This document shows positions 26,797 to 35,698 of a DNA stretch of 64,000 nt, in pieces (the stretch's first letter is position 1; each line of letters opens with the position of its first letter). This DNA comes from Flavobacterium segetis. Its GTDB lineage: Bacteria > Bacteroidota > Bacteroidia > Flavobacteriales > Flavobacteriaceae. The notes below the pieces were generated by a model. It searched no databases. It saw only the letters and a program-made list of their open reading frames with translations, and was not told the DNA's origin. The stretch is from the NCBI RefSeq assembly GCF_900129575.1, contig NZ_FQWE01000005.1, positions 186,001 to 250,000 of the forward strand. The letters are read 5' to 3'. A program made the position numbers and the translations under genes.

Positions 26797-28010
26797 AAAA
26801 GCGAGTTGTCATAATAGGTGCGGGACACGGTGGTGTTCAGGCAGCTTCTACTTTAAGGGAAGAAGGTTTTGAAGGCGAAATTATCATGATTTCTGACGAA
26901 TTGGATGCGCCTTATCAAAAACCACCTCTTTCAAAGGGTTATTTGCAAGGAAAGCAAAATGCACAAGCTATTTTATTCCGTTCTGAAAATTATTATAATG
27001 ACAACGCAATAGATTTAAAATTGGGTGTTCGTGTGGCAAAAATTGATTCAGAAAAGAACGAAATAAATCTTTCTGATGGTGCTGTAATAGCGTACAATTA
27101 TTTGATTATTGCCACAGGAGCGTGTAACAGGCGACTTCGTTTTAATGGCCATATCGCTGAAAAAGTATATTATTTACGCAATTTTTCAGATGCCAAAATG
27201 ATTGAAGAAAAAATTAATCCTGCCAGTCATATTGTGATTATTGGAGGAGGTTTTATCGGTCTGGAACTGGCAGCTTTAGCTGTAGAAAAAAATAAAAAAG
27301 TTACGGTAATTGAAACCGAAGACCGACTCATGAAAAGGGTTTTACCCGAAACATTATCTAAAGTTTTTTATGAAACGCATGTAGCACATGGTGTCGAAAT
27401 GATTCTTGGTGTTTCTGTAGTAGATATTATTGATGGTAAAAAGATAAAATTAAGCGACGGAAATGAAATTGATGCCGATTTAATTTTAGCGGGAATTGGC
27501 GTTATTGTGGAGTCGGAACTGACTGAAAATTCTGAGGTGTTGTTTAATAACGGAATTGTAGTTAACCCGTTTCAGCAAACCAATATTGAAAATATTTATG
27601 CCATTGGCGACTGTGCAAATCACTATAATCCTTTTGCAAAGAAAAGTTTGCGATTAGAGTCCGTGCAAAATGCAGTCGATCAAGCTAAAGTTGCTGCGGC
27701 ACATATTGTTGAAAGACCCTTTGAATATAATACTGTTCCTTGGTTTTGGACCAATCAATACCATCTAAAACTACAAATGGCCGGCATCAGTTTTGGTTTT
27801 GATGAAGCAATAATTCGTCAGTCGCCTAAACCAGAATGTTTTTCTGTGTATTATTTTAAAGAAGAAAAATTAATTGGAGTAGATTCCTTAAATCGTCCCG
27901 CAGACCACTTGAACGCAAGAAAGTTATTGACTGCTGGTATTTCTCCATCAAAAATGGAAGTTGCTGATTTTGAATTTAATTTGAGTGGGTTATTGAAACA
28001 AGAAATATAA
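26793..28010 (+). CDS. Ferredoxin reductase (FAD-dependent, putidaredoxin reductase type)
   Basis: A 405-residue pyridine nucleotide-disulfide-type reductase. FAD motif VVIIGAGHGGVQAASTL at the N terminus, a second Rossmann motif IVIIGGGFIGLELAALA for NAD(P)H, and FAD-binding IYAIGDCANHYNPF near residue 285. The frame extends 20 codons upstream (to 26733) into the ferredoxin gene, but the ATG at 26793 gives the correct N terminus and the ATGA overlap. It passes electrons from NADH to the ferredoxin and then to the P450. Corresponds to CreE in function. Last gene of the operon, followed by a terminator-like hairpin. Confidence 0.9.
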   Translation: MKKRVVIIGAGHGGVQAASTLREEGFEGEIIMISDELDAPYQKPPLSKGYLQGKQNAQAILFRSENYYNDNAIDLKLGVRVAKIDSEKNEINLSDGAVIAYNYLIIATGACNRRLRFNGHIAEKVYYLRNFSDAKMIEEKINPASHIVIIGGGFIGLELAALAVEKNKKVTVIETEDRLMKRVLPETLSKVFYETHVAHGVEMILGVSVVDIIDGKKIKLSDGNEIDADLILAGIGVIVESELTENSEVLFNNGIVVNPFQQTNIENIYAIGDCANHYNPFAKKSLRLESVQNAVDQAKVAAAHIVERPFEYNTVPWFWTNQYHLKLQMAGISFGFDEAIIRQSPKPECFSVYYFKEEKLIGVDSLNRPADHLNARKLLTAGISPSKMEVADFEFNLSGLLKQEI

Positions 28011-28014
28011 TACC

Positions 28015-28040
28015 ATCTGCCGCGGATTCGCAGATTTTTT
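28015..28040 (+). terminator. Terminator-like hairpin after the P450-phosphotransferase operon
   Basis: ATCTGC, a 9-base loop and GCAGAT form a 6 bp stem followed by TTTTT, starting five bases after the ferredoxin reductase stop. Part of this hairpin is also one arm of a larger inverted repeat with 28240-28256. Confidence 0.6.
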
Positions 28041-28256
28041 AATTATCGACTTATTATTATTTGTATCCTAAATAAAATTATTGAGATTATCATTATTTAA
28101 CGCCAATTCACAAATTTCTTCAAAATTAATTTTTAATAATTTTTTAATATTGAAGTGTATGTCGTTCAAAGTAAGGATATAATTTTTTATCCTAGCTTAG
28201 TAGATTTTTTAAATATGTAGATTATTTTTTTTAAATATCAATCTGCGAATCTACGG
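28020..28256. repeat. Inverted repeat pair flanking about 200 bp of AT-rich DNA
   Basis: CCGCGGATTCGCAGATT (28020-28036) and AATCTGCGAATCTACGG (28240-28256) are inverted copies matching at 15 of 17 positions. The interior, about 200 bp, has no supported gene. The wording resembles small palindromic repeats I remember from Bacteroidota genomes. It may be a MITE-like relic or simply a shared 3' end of two convergent genes. Confidence 0.5.
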
Positions 28257-28293
28257 TAAAACAAATATAAAACTAATCGCTGAAAAGCTTCCA

Positions 28294-29181
28294 TCATTCT
28301 TTCTGAATAACAGTATTCCTATATTGATTAGGCGAAAATCCAGTTTGCTTTTTGAACAATCTCGAAAAGTAGGCTGGGTCTTTAAAATTTAATAAGTAGG
28401 CTATTTCAGAAATAGAGTGCGAGGTGTACACCAAATATTTTTTAGCTTCAGTGATACTGAAATCCTGTATAACTTGCAATGCTGATTTTTGAACTAATGC
28501 ATTGCAAACTCGGTTGAGGTGCACTGGTGTAATTCGTAAGTCTTCCGCATATTCTTTGACAAGTTTAGTTTTAGGCAATGTTTTTTTTATACCTTTTTGA
28601 AAAGCATGAAAATACGTTAATGTTCTGTTGTTTGGGCCTCTATTTTCATTTTCAAATGTGTTTAAGATATGCAATTCAATAAAAAATAATTGAAATAAAG
28701 ATTGTAAGCACAATTGCTTATATTGTTTGTTTTCGGCTATTTCATTTACTATTTTGTTTTTTAAAAACAGTAAATCATTTAATATATCATTGTTTTCTTG
28801 GGTAAAACTATATTGTTTTACTTTATTTAATTCTAATAATATTAGTGGTGAATTAGCAAATATTGTTTCAATAAATTGGTCTGATATCGTAAGCACTTCC
28901 CCAATCACATCTGACTGAAATTCAAATCCATGGAAGGTATTTGTTGGGATAATTAAAATACAAGGTGCTTCTAATTTTATTTTATTATTATCTTGAATTA
29001 GCAATCCTTCACCAGCAGATATGATAAATATTTGGAATAAATCAGTATGAAGATGCTCGTTTATCTCCCAATTATAAAGTTTACTTCTTGTCGCTAATAA
29101 TTCATGATGTACAAAGTTTCCTAGCTCATGTGAGTTATTGTCGCCATACAATCCTTTGTAATTAAGAAGGTTTTTTTTCAT
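28294..29181 (-). CDS. AraC family transcriptional regulator, PobR-like
   Basis: A 295-residue regulator. N-terminal cupin-like sensing domain (about 25-105, with HLHTDLFQIFIISAGEG) and C-terminal double helix-turn-helix (about 195-292): LRITPVHLNRVC, then the second, most conserved motif SISEIAYLLNFKDPAYFSRLFKKQ and GFSPNQYR. This matches PobR-type AraC activators, which respond to 4-hydroxybenzoate and activate pobA. It is divergent from the pcaHG...pobA...pcaF operon (157-base gap) and convergent with the upstream P450 operon. Ligand and target are inferred from the neighbourhood. Confidence 0.88.
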   Translation of the reverse strand: MKKNLLNYKGLYGDNNSHELGNFVHHELLATRSKLYNWEINEHLHTDLFQIFIISAGEGLLIQDNNKIKLEAPCILIIPTNTFHGFEFQSDVIGEVLTISDQFIETIFANSPLILLELNKVKQYSFTQENNDILNDLLFLKNKIVNEIAENKQYKQLCLQSLFQLFFIELHILNTFENENRGPNNRTLTYFHAFQKGIKKTLPKTKLVKEYAEDLRITPVHLNRVCNALVQKSALQVIQDFSITEAKKYLVYTSHSISEIAYLLNFKDPAYFSRLFKKQTGFSPNQYRNTVIQKE

Positions 29182-29269
29182 TTCGTTTTTTCTTAAAGCA
29201 ATACTACTTATTTTTTTTGACTAAAAATAGTAAAATGTTCGTTTTGTGCAAGTATGTTTGTTTTTAATC

Positions 29270-29301
29270 CAAATGTAAACGGCAGAACTCCACTAAATTT
29301 G
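29270..29301. promoter_or_regulatory. Overlapping divergent promoter elements between the AraC regulator and pcaH
   Basis: TAAATTTG at 29294-29301 on the plus strand, 38 bases before the pcaH start, and TACATTTG on the minus strand (29270-29277), 89 bases before the regulator start, both match TAnnTTTG. The two elements are only 16 bases apart, so a regulator bound between them would act on both directions. Confidence 0.4.
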
Positions 29302-29338
29302 TTACAGTAGATTTCCATAAATTATAAAAAGCAATAGT

Positions 29339-30046
29339 ATGATAGAAAGTAACGATTCCCTATTAGATATTGAAGTGCAACCGTCAAAGTTAGACATTGG
29401 TTATACCTCTACGATTTTACGTTCTCCAACAAAGCCAATGATACTTTTGAAAAAGTCTATTGCCGAACGTACAGGTCCGTTATTTCATGACTTTAATTTG
29501 GGTATTTTAGACCATGATTTAACCAAGAATTCGGTAAGAAATGGAGAACCTATTGGAGAAAGAATAGTGGTGCACGGAACCGTTAGAAATGAAATAGGAG
29601 AGCCTATTCCCAATACAATTCTAGAAATTTGGCAAGCCAATGCAGCGGGTCGTTATGTACACAAAGTAGACCAACACAATGCTCCGTTAGACCCTAATTT
29701 TTTAGGAACAGGACGGTGTAGAACCGATGAACACGGCAATTATAAATTTTATACGATAAAACCAGGGGCTTATCCTTGGGGAAATCACCACAATGCGTGG
29801 AGACCAAATCACATTCATTTTTCACTTTTTGGAAACCAAATCATAAGCCGTTTGGTAACACAAATGTATTTTCCGGGCGATCCCTTATTAGAATACGATC
29901 CTATTTATAAAGCGGTAAAAGCGAAAGGTCGCGAACTATTAATTTCAAAATTTGATTTGGACATCACTGAACCAAATTACGCTTTGGGATATCGTTTTGA
30001 TATTGTATTAAGAGGAAGTCAAGCAACACCATTCGAAAATAGATAA
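29339..30046 (+). CDS. pcaH: Protocatechuate 3,4-dioxygenase beta subunit
   Basis: Iron-carrying subunit of the intradiol dioxygenase that opens protocatechuate to 3-carboxy-cis,cis-muconate. The Fe(III) ligands are visible: Y106 (AAGRYVH), Y145 (PGAYPWG), H158 and H160 (RPNHIHFSLFG). The 235-residue length is normal for PcaH. The N-terminal FHDFNLGILDHDLTKN and EIWQANAAGRY segments are also typical. First gene of the pca-pob operon; pcaG follows after six bases. Confidence 0.94.
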   Translation: MIESNDSLLDIEVQPSKLDIGYTSTILRSPTKPMILLKKSIAERTGPLFHDFNLGILDHDLTKNSVRNGEPIGERIVVHGTVRNEIGEPIPNTILEIWQANAAGRYVHKVDQHNAPLDPNFLGTGRCRTDEHGNYKFYTIKPGAYPWGNHHNAWRPNHIHFSLFGNQIISRLVTQMYFPGDPLLEYDPIYKAVKAKGRELLISKFDLDITEPNYALGYRFDIVLRGSQATPFENR

Positions 30047-30052
30047 GAAATT

Positions 30053-30589
30053 ATGAGCACAAAAATGTTACAAACACCATCACAAACTGTAGGACCTTAT
30101 TTTGCTTATGGACTTACGCCAAAACAATATGGTTATGATTTTAAAAATTTGACCACAAATATTTTAGAATCTGTTCTAGAAGGAAAAGAAATCATCACCA
30201 TTAAAGGAAAAATATTTGATGGAGAAAATAAAGTAATTCCAGATGCTATGATTGAATTATGGCAAAACGACGGAGAGCATAATTTTTTTGGTAGATTTGG
30301 TACTGGTTCAGAGAGCGATAGTCACTTTGCTTTTCAAACCATAAAACCAAATTCAGTTGACGGTCAAGCCCCTTTTGTTACTTTAATAGTGTTCATGCGA
30401 GGACAATTAATTCACTCGTACACTCGTTTTTATTTTTCTGATGAAACAGAATTAAACAAGCAAGATCTTGTTTTAAATTCAGTTCCAGCAGAAAGGCAAA
30501 ACACAATTATTGCGCAAAAGAAAGACTCTTGTTATGAATTTAATATTTACATGCAAGGCGAAAACGAAACTGTGTTTTTTGAAGTCTAA
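30053..30589 (+). CDS. pcaG: Protocatechuate 3,4-dioxygenase alpha subunit
   Basis: A 178-residue subunit that completes the substrate pocket of the PcaGH dioxygenase. The start has the alpha-specific TPSQTVGPYFAYGLTP, and the core keeps IELWQNDGEHNFFGRFG, while the four Fe ligands of the beta subunit are not conserved as a set, as expected for PcaG. Fold and position immediately after pcaH leave little doubt. Confidence 0.93.
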   Translation: MSTKMLQTPSQTVGPYFAYGLTPKQYGYDFKNLTTNILESVLEGKEIITIKGKIFDGENKVIPDAMIELWQNDGEHNFFGRFGTGSESDSHFAFQTIKPNSVDGQAPFVTLIVFMRGQLIHSYTRFYFSDETELNKQDLVLNSVPAERQNTIIAQKKDSCYEFNIYMQGENETVFFEV

Positions 30590-30617
30590 AATATTCGTTC
30601 CATTTTAATTATTTCCT

Positions 30618-31925
30618 ATGAGTTTATATTCCCAATTGTTTTATTCAAATGAAGTTCAGGAATTGTTTACAGATTCACAATCGATTCGCCAGATGCTGCG
30701 CGTTGAATTGGCGTTGACGCAAGCACAAGCTAATAACAATTTGTTTGCAAAATCGATTGCAGATGCTATATCGGCTGTTTGTTTCAATGCAGAAATTGAT
30801 ATTGACCAATTGAAAAACGACATTCCATTAGGCGGAAATGCGGCTATTCCTTTAGTGAAACAATTGACAAGAAAAGTGGCTATCGTAAATGAAGAAGCGG
30901 CTAAATATGTTCATTTTGGGGCCACAAGTCAAGATATTGTCGATACGGCTTTAGTATTGCAAACGCAAGAATTTTTAACTTGGATTAATGCAAAAACTAT
31001 TGTTTTAGAAAAACAATTAGTTGAGTTAACAAGAGAACACCAACAAACAATTATGATAGGTCGAACGTTGTTGCAACATGCAAAACCAACGACTTTTGGT
31101 TATAAAACCGCAGGTTGGTTAACCGCAATTTCAAGAAGTAAGGAGCGAATACTTGAAGTTCAAAAAAGAGTTGAAGTAGTTCAGTTATCTGGCGCGGTAG
31201 GAAATGGAAATCAAGCGATATCCACTCAAATCCAGGACGAATTTGCTCAAATTTTGAATTTAAAGACAGGTTTTTCTTGGCATTCAAATCGTGATAATTT
31301 TGCTGAATTAGGAAGCGTTTTAAGTATTTTGGGAGGAAGTTTAGGCAAGATTGCTAAAGATGTTTCTTTGCTTATGCAAACTGAAGTAGCTGAAGTTTTT
31401 GAAGGTGCTGCTGAAGGAAAAGGCGGTTCTAGTACGATGCCTCACAAAAGAAATCCAGTGGCTTGTGCTGCCATTTTAGCAAATACGAATAGACTACCGC
31501 ATTTAGCCGCAACATTGCTTTCGGCTTTACCGCAAGAACATGAACGTTCCGTAGGTTTGTGGCATTCTGAATGGGAAGTTTTAGTTGAAATCATGCAACT
31601 TACAGCGGGTTCAGTCGAAAAAAGCATTGCTTTATTAGCAGGATTAGAAGTGGATAAAGATAGAATGCTTGCCAATTTAGAACTAACCTACGGACTTATT
31701 TATGCTGAAAATGTAAGTTTGGCTTTAACCAAAAAAATAGGAAAAGCTGTTTCGCATGAATTAATAGAAAAAGCATGTAAAAAAGCTATAAGTGAAAATC
31801 GGCATTTAAAATCAATTATTCTTGAGCTAAACAAAGACCTTTCAGATATAGACGATTTATTTAATCCTAAAAATTCGATTGGATTAAGTTTAGAATTAAT
31901 AAATAAACTTTTAGAAAAATACTAA
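30618..31925 (+). CDS. pcaB: 3-carboxy-cis,cis-muconate cycloisomerase
   Basis: A 435-residue member of the fumarase/aspartase superfamily, converting carboxymuconate to 4-carboxymuconolactone. Superfamily signature GSSTMPHKRNPVACA is present with its serine loop, and HFGATSQDIVDTALV carries the second conserved region. The gene order (after the dioxygenase and before the lactone-processing fusion) matches the biochemical order. Starts 28 bases after pcaG. Confidence 0.92.
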   Translation: MSLYSQLFYSNEVQELFTDSQSIRQMLRVELALTQAQANNNLFAKSIADAISAVCFNAEIDIDQLKNDIPLGGNAAIPLVKQLTRKVAIVNEEAAKYVHFGATSQDIVDTALVLQTQEFLTWINAKTIVLEKQLVELTREHQQTIMIGRTLLQHAKPTTFGYKTAGWLTAISRSKERILEVQKRVEVVQLSGAVGNGNQAISTQIQDEFAQILNLKTGFSWHSNRDNFAELGSVLSILGGSLGKIAKDVSLLMQTEVAEVFEGAAEGKGGSSTMPHKRNPVACAAILANTNRLPHLAATLLSALPQEHERSVGLWHSEWEVLVEIMQLTAGSVEKSIALLAGLEVDKDRMLANLELTYGLIYAENVSLALTKKIGKAVSHELIEKACKKAISENRHLKSIILELNKDLSDIDDLFNPKNSIGLSLELINKLLEKY

Positions 31926-31942
31926 ATTTTTGGGCTTAAGTA

Positions 31943-33091
31943 ATGAGCCGAATGACAAAATATAATATGAAAACAAACTATAAATTATCAGGAACGCCCA
32001 ACAGTCCGGTTTTAGTTTTTTCTAATTCATTAGGAACTGACATGAGCATGTGGGAGGAAGTAATTCCCTATTTGTTGCCTTATTTCCAAATATTGCAATA
32101 TGATACGCGTGGTCTTGGCAAAAGCCAAATTACAACAGAGCCTTATACTATCCAATTATTAGGTCAAGATGTGATTGACTTATTAGATACTTTGAATATA
32201 GAAAAAGCTCATTTTTGTGGACTCTCGATGGGCGGCTTAATAGGGCAATGGTTGGCGATTCATCATTCTGAACGTTTTCCAAAAATAATTTTGTCCAATA
32301 CCGCTGCTAAAATTGGGAATGCTGAAGGTTGGAATTCTCGAATAGAAACCATCCAAAAATCAGGATTAGAATTTATTGCAGCCGCTACAATGGAGCGCTG
32401 GTTTACTGCCAATTTTATAGCTAAAAATGAAAAACGTGTCGACGAAACGCATCAAATGTTTATTGCTATCGATGTTTTAGGTTACTCAAACTGTTGCGAA
32501 GCCATTAGAGATGCTGATTTTACAGAAGATTTACATAAAATAAAATCAAAAATTTTAGTTATTGCAGGAAATGAAGATGCAGTAACTACAATTGAAGATG
32601 CGGAATTTTTAATAAATAAAATTCCGGAATCGGCGATCAGTATTCTTTCCGCGAGACATTTATCATCCACAGAATTACCAGAAAAATTCGCTACAGTTTT
32701 AATTGAATTTATTGTGGGTGAATCGACTTTCGAGAAAGGAATGCATGTTAGACGCACTGTTTTAGGGAATGCACATGTGGACAAGGCGAGCCAAAATGTA
32801 AATGAATTTAATGGCGAGTTCCAAGAATTTATTTCCAATTATGCTTGGGGTGAAATTTGGACCCGTCCCGGAATATCAAAACACAATCGGAGCTTAATTA
32901 CTATCGCCATGTTAGTTGCGTTAAATCGAAAAGCAGAGTTGCAAATGCACATAAAAGCCGCTTTTAATAATGGTGTTTCCAAAGCTGAAATTAAAGAGGT
33001 GCTCATGCAATCTGCAATATATTGTGGTTTACCAGCTGCTAATGATGCGATTCATACTGCAGAAGATGTTTTTAAAGAAATGAAAAGTTAA
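31943..33091 (+). CDS. pcaL: Fused 3-oxoadipate enol-lactonase and 4-carboxymuconolactone decarboxylase
   Basis: A 382-residue two-domain enzyme doing two successive steps of the protocatechuate branch. The N-terminal alpha/beta hydrolase (about 1-255) has the nucleophile elbow CGLSMGGLIG with S95 and HFCG context, as in PcaD. The C-terminal domain (about 262-380) is PcaC-like: KGMHVRRTVLGNAHVDKA, then RSLITIAMLVALNR and the LMQSAIYCGLPAANDAI stretch. The order lactonase-decarboxylase is that of PcaL. The ATG at 31943 is used; later ATGs at 31952 and 31967 are alternatives. Confidence 0.92.
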   Translation: MSRMTKYNMKTNYKLSGTPNSPVLVFSNSLGTDMSMWEEVIPYLLPYFQILQYDTRGLGKSQITTEPYTIQLLGQDVIDLLDTLNIEKAHFCGLSMGGLIGQWLAIHHSERFPKIILSNTAAKIGNAEGWNSRIETIQKSGLEFIAAATMERWFTANFIAKNEKRVDETHQMFIAIDVLGYSNCCEAIRDADFTEDLHKIKSKILVIAGNEDAVTTIEDAEFLINKIPESAISILSARHLSSTELPEKFATVLIEFIVGESTFEKGMHVRRTVLGNAHVDKASQNVNEFNGEFQEFISNYAWGEIWTRPGISKHNRSLITIAMLVALNRKAELQMHIKAAFNNGVSKAEIKEVLMQSAIYCGLPAANDAIHTAEDVFKEMKS

Positions 33092-33102
33092 AGTATAAAA
33101 AA

Positions 33103-34293
33103 ATGAAAAAAATTAAAACACAAGTTGGTATTGTTGGCGCAGGACCTGCAGGATTAACATTAGCAAACTGGTTAAGAAAGCAAGGTATTTCAGCTGTAAT
33201 TTTAGAAAACCGCAGTAGAGTTTATATTGAATCCAGAGTTCGTGCGGGTTTATTAGAGCAAAACACAGTAGATATTTTAGAAAATTTAGGAATTGCTGAT
33301 CGACTTAAAAAAGAAGGATTGCGACACGAAGGTGTAAATTTAAGCTTTAATGGAGATCGTATTCGAGTGCCTTTTGGAGAACTTACTCAAGGTCGGAATA
33401 TAACTATTTACGGACAGCAAGAAGTGGTCAAAGACCTTACGAATGCTTGGCTTGATGGTGGAGGCGAATTATATTTTGAAGCTACTGCAAATAAAATCGA
33501 AGACATTGAATCAGATAATCCTAAAATTTATTTTGAATACGAAGGCGAACAATCCGTTTTAGAATGTGATTTCGTTGCCGCTTGTGACGGTTTCCATGGT
33601 TTGGGACGCAAGACTATGCCAGAAGGATCGTATAATGAGTTTACGGTAACTTATCCTTTTAGTTGGTTGGGAATATTAGCGAATGTTGCACCTTCATCTG
33701 AAGAATTAATCTATGCGTATCACGAGAATGGATTTGCATTAAGTAGTTCTCGTTCGGAATCCGTGAGCCGTCTTTACATTCAATGTGAAAATGACGATAA
33801 AGTAGAAAACTGGACCGACGATCAAATTTGGGATGAATTGGAAATACGTTTGGGAACGCCGGGTTGGGAACTAAAAAGAGGTCCTATTTTTGAAAAAGGA
33901 ATCACACCCATGCGAAGCTATTTCATTGATAACATGCAAAAAGGCAGATTGTTTTTAGCAGGCGATGCAGCACATATTGTTCCGCCAACAGGAGGAAAAG
34001 GACTGAATTTGGCTATCGCTGATGTCAAACATTTAGTAGATGGATTTACGGCTTTTTATAAAGATGCAAATACAACTGAATTAGATTCGTATTCAGAAAC
34101 AGCCTTAAAAAGAATTTGGCGTGCACAGGATTTCTCTAATTTTATGACCACTTTGTTTCACAAACATGAGGAACATGGTTCATTTGGCTACCAATTGCAA
34201 AAAGCAAAATTTGATTATATCAAAAGATCTAAAGCATATAGAACAACTATATCTGAAAATTATGTAGGAATGCCATTTGAGGCTTTTGAATAA
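33103..34293 (+). CDS. pobA: 4-hydroxybenzoate 3-monooxygenase
   Basis: FAD- and NADPH-dependent hydroxylase turning 4-hydroxybenzoate into protocatechuate. 396 residues as usual. FAD motif GIVGAGPAGLTLANWL at the N terminus, the DG motif VAACDGFHGLGR, and GDAAHIVPPTGGKGLNLAIAD at the second FAD contact. VRAGLLEQNTVDIL and the LPHEGVNLSF-like segment (LRHEGVNLSFNG) are characteristic of PobA among the aromatic hydroxylases. It joins the upstream cresol-type operon (product 4-hydroxybenzoate) to the protocatechuate genes around it. Confidence 0.94.
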   Translation: MKKIKTQVGIVGAGPAGLTLANWLRKQGISAVILENRSRVYIESRVRAGLLEQNTVDILENLGIADRLKKEGLRHEGVNLSFNGDRIRVPFGELTQGRNITIYGQQEVVKDLTNAWLDGGGELYFEATANKIEDIESDNPKIYFEYEGEQSVLECDFVAACDGFHGLGRKTMPEGSYNEFTVTYPFSWLGILANVAPSSEELIYAYHENGFALSSSRSESVSRLYIQCENDDKVENWTDDQIWDELEIRLGTPGWELKRGPIFEKGITPMRSYFIDNMQKGRLFLAGDAAHIVPPTGGKGLNLAIADVKHLVDGFTAFYKDANTTELDSYSETALKRIWRAQDFSNFMTTLFHKHEEHGSFGYQLQKAKFDYIKRSKAYRTTISENYVGMPFEAFE

Positions 34294-34344
34294 TATTTTC
34301 CAGATTTAAAAAATATAAACTCATTTTAATTAGTACAACTTATA

Positions 34345-35691
34345 ATGAAACAAGTACCTATAGTAGATTTACATACGGCTGCAGAAATGGTTAAAGACGG
34401 CGATACATTACTTCAAGGGGGTTTTGGTATGACTGGAAATCCGGTTCATTTAATGCATGCACTCGCTGAAATTGGAACTAAAAACCTCACTTTTATTGGG
34501 AATAATACGGGCGAAGCTGGAATTGGTGGCGGTCGATTGTTACGAAATGGCCAGATAAAAAAAATGATAGGTTCTTTTTTTACCTCTAATCCTGATGCAG
34601 TCAAAGCTGCTCAAACAGGTGCTGTAGATTATGAGCTATTACCGCAAGGAACACTAGCCGAAGCAATAAGAGCTGGCGGAGCAGGAATTGGAGGTTTTTA
34701 CACACCTACTTCTGCGGGAACTTTAATTGCAGCGGGAAGAGAAACGAAAATCATTGATGGCGAAGAACAAGTTTTTATTAAAGGAATTCGCGGTAATGTA
34801 GCTTTTATTCGTGCTTGGAGAGCAGATACCGCTGGGAATTTGCAATACAGAATGACCGAAAATAATTTCAACAAAGCGATGGCAACAGCTGCAGATTTAG
34901 TAATTGCCGAAGTAGAAGAAATTGTTCCAGTAGGCGAAATATTACCTGAATTTGTGCACACGCCGGGTTGTTTTGTTGATTATTTAGTAGAAGCTAAAAT
35001 TACACTAGAGGATTTGGGAAGTTCTGCATCAGTGTCGACTTCTAAAAAAGTGGATGAAAGCCGAATGAATATGGCAAGAAGGGCTTTGAAAGAATTAAAA
35101 AAAAGAGATGTTGTCAATTTAGGAATTGGAATACCAACTCTAGTTGCAGATTTAATTATAGATGAACACGGAATTATTCTACATACTGAAAACGGAATGC
35201 TTGGCGTAGGACCCGTTCCTACTGATGGTGGTGGCGCTATGGATTATCCTGTAAATGCTGGAAAAATTCCAGTTACTGCACTCAAAGGAAGTAGTTATTT
35301 TGATAGTGCTGATTCCTTCGCTATGATTCGCGGTGGTCATGTTGATACTGCTATCATGGGAGGTTTAGAAGTCGATGAAGCTGCAAATTTAGCAAATTGG
35401 GCCGTTCCTGGAAAGCCTTTGCTGGGTGTTGGTGGTGCTATGGATTTAGCAAAAGGAGCAAAACGATTAATTATCACTATGACACATTCAAATCCTGATG
35501 GTTCTTCTAAAGTGGTTCCAAAATGTGTTTTACCACTAACCGCTTCTGGAGTTGTCGATTTAATAATTACTGATCTGGCTGTTTTTTCTTTTATCGAAGG
35601 AAAATTAACCTTAATCGAAATTATGCCGGGAAGCTCTCTCGAAGAAATACGGACTAAAACAACTGCTCATTTTATTGAAAAACTAAATTAG
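34345..35691 (+). CDS. Fused 3-oxoadipate CoA-transferase (PcaI-PcaJ)
   Basis: A 448-residue single chain that combines both subunits of a class I CoA-transferase, moving CoA from succinyl-CoA to 3-oxoadipate. Alpha part (about 1-220): [25 protein letters not shown] and [21 protein letters not shown]. Beta part (about 235-448): [11 protein letters not shown] and [11 protein letters not shown], in which E282 is the catalytic glutamate that forms the glutamyl-CoA thioester. In most bacteria PcaI and PcaJ (or ScoA and ScoB) are separate proteins, so a fusion is worth noting. The pca operon context favours oxoadipate as acceptor. Confidence 0.9.
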   Translation: MKQVPIVDLHTAAEMVKDGDTLLQGGFGMTGNPVHLMHALAEIGTKNLTFIGNNTGEAGIGGGRLLRNGQIKKMIGSFFTSNPDAVKAAQTGAVDYELLPQGTLAEAIRAGGAGIGGFYTPTSAGTLIAAGRETKIIDGEEQVFIKGIRGNVAFIRAWRADTAGNLQYRMTENNFNKAMATAADLVIAEVEEIVPVGEILPEFVHTPGCFVDYLVEAKITLEDLGSSASVSTSKKVDESRMNMARRALKELKKRDVVNLGIGIPTLVADLIIDEHGIILHTENGMLGVGPVPTDGGGAMDYPVNAGKIPVTALKGSSYFDSADSFAMIRGGHVDTAIMGGLEVDEAANLANWAVPGKPLLGVGGAMDLAKGAKRLIITMTHSNPDGSSKVVPKCVLPLTASGVVDLIITDLAVFSFIEGKLTLIEIMPGSSLEEIRTKTTAHFIEKLN

Positions 35692-35698
35692 TAAAAAC

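Noticed and set aside
28060..28200. Short minus-strand open stretch of about 40 codons ending in TAG near 28070
   Set aside because: No start codon and no recognisable domain; AT-rich chance frame or remnant at most.
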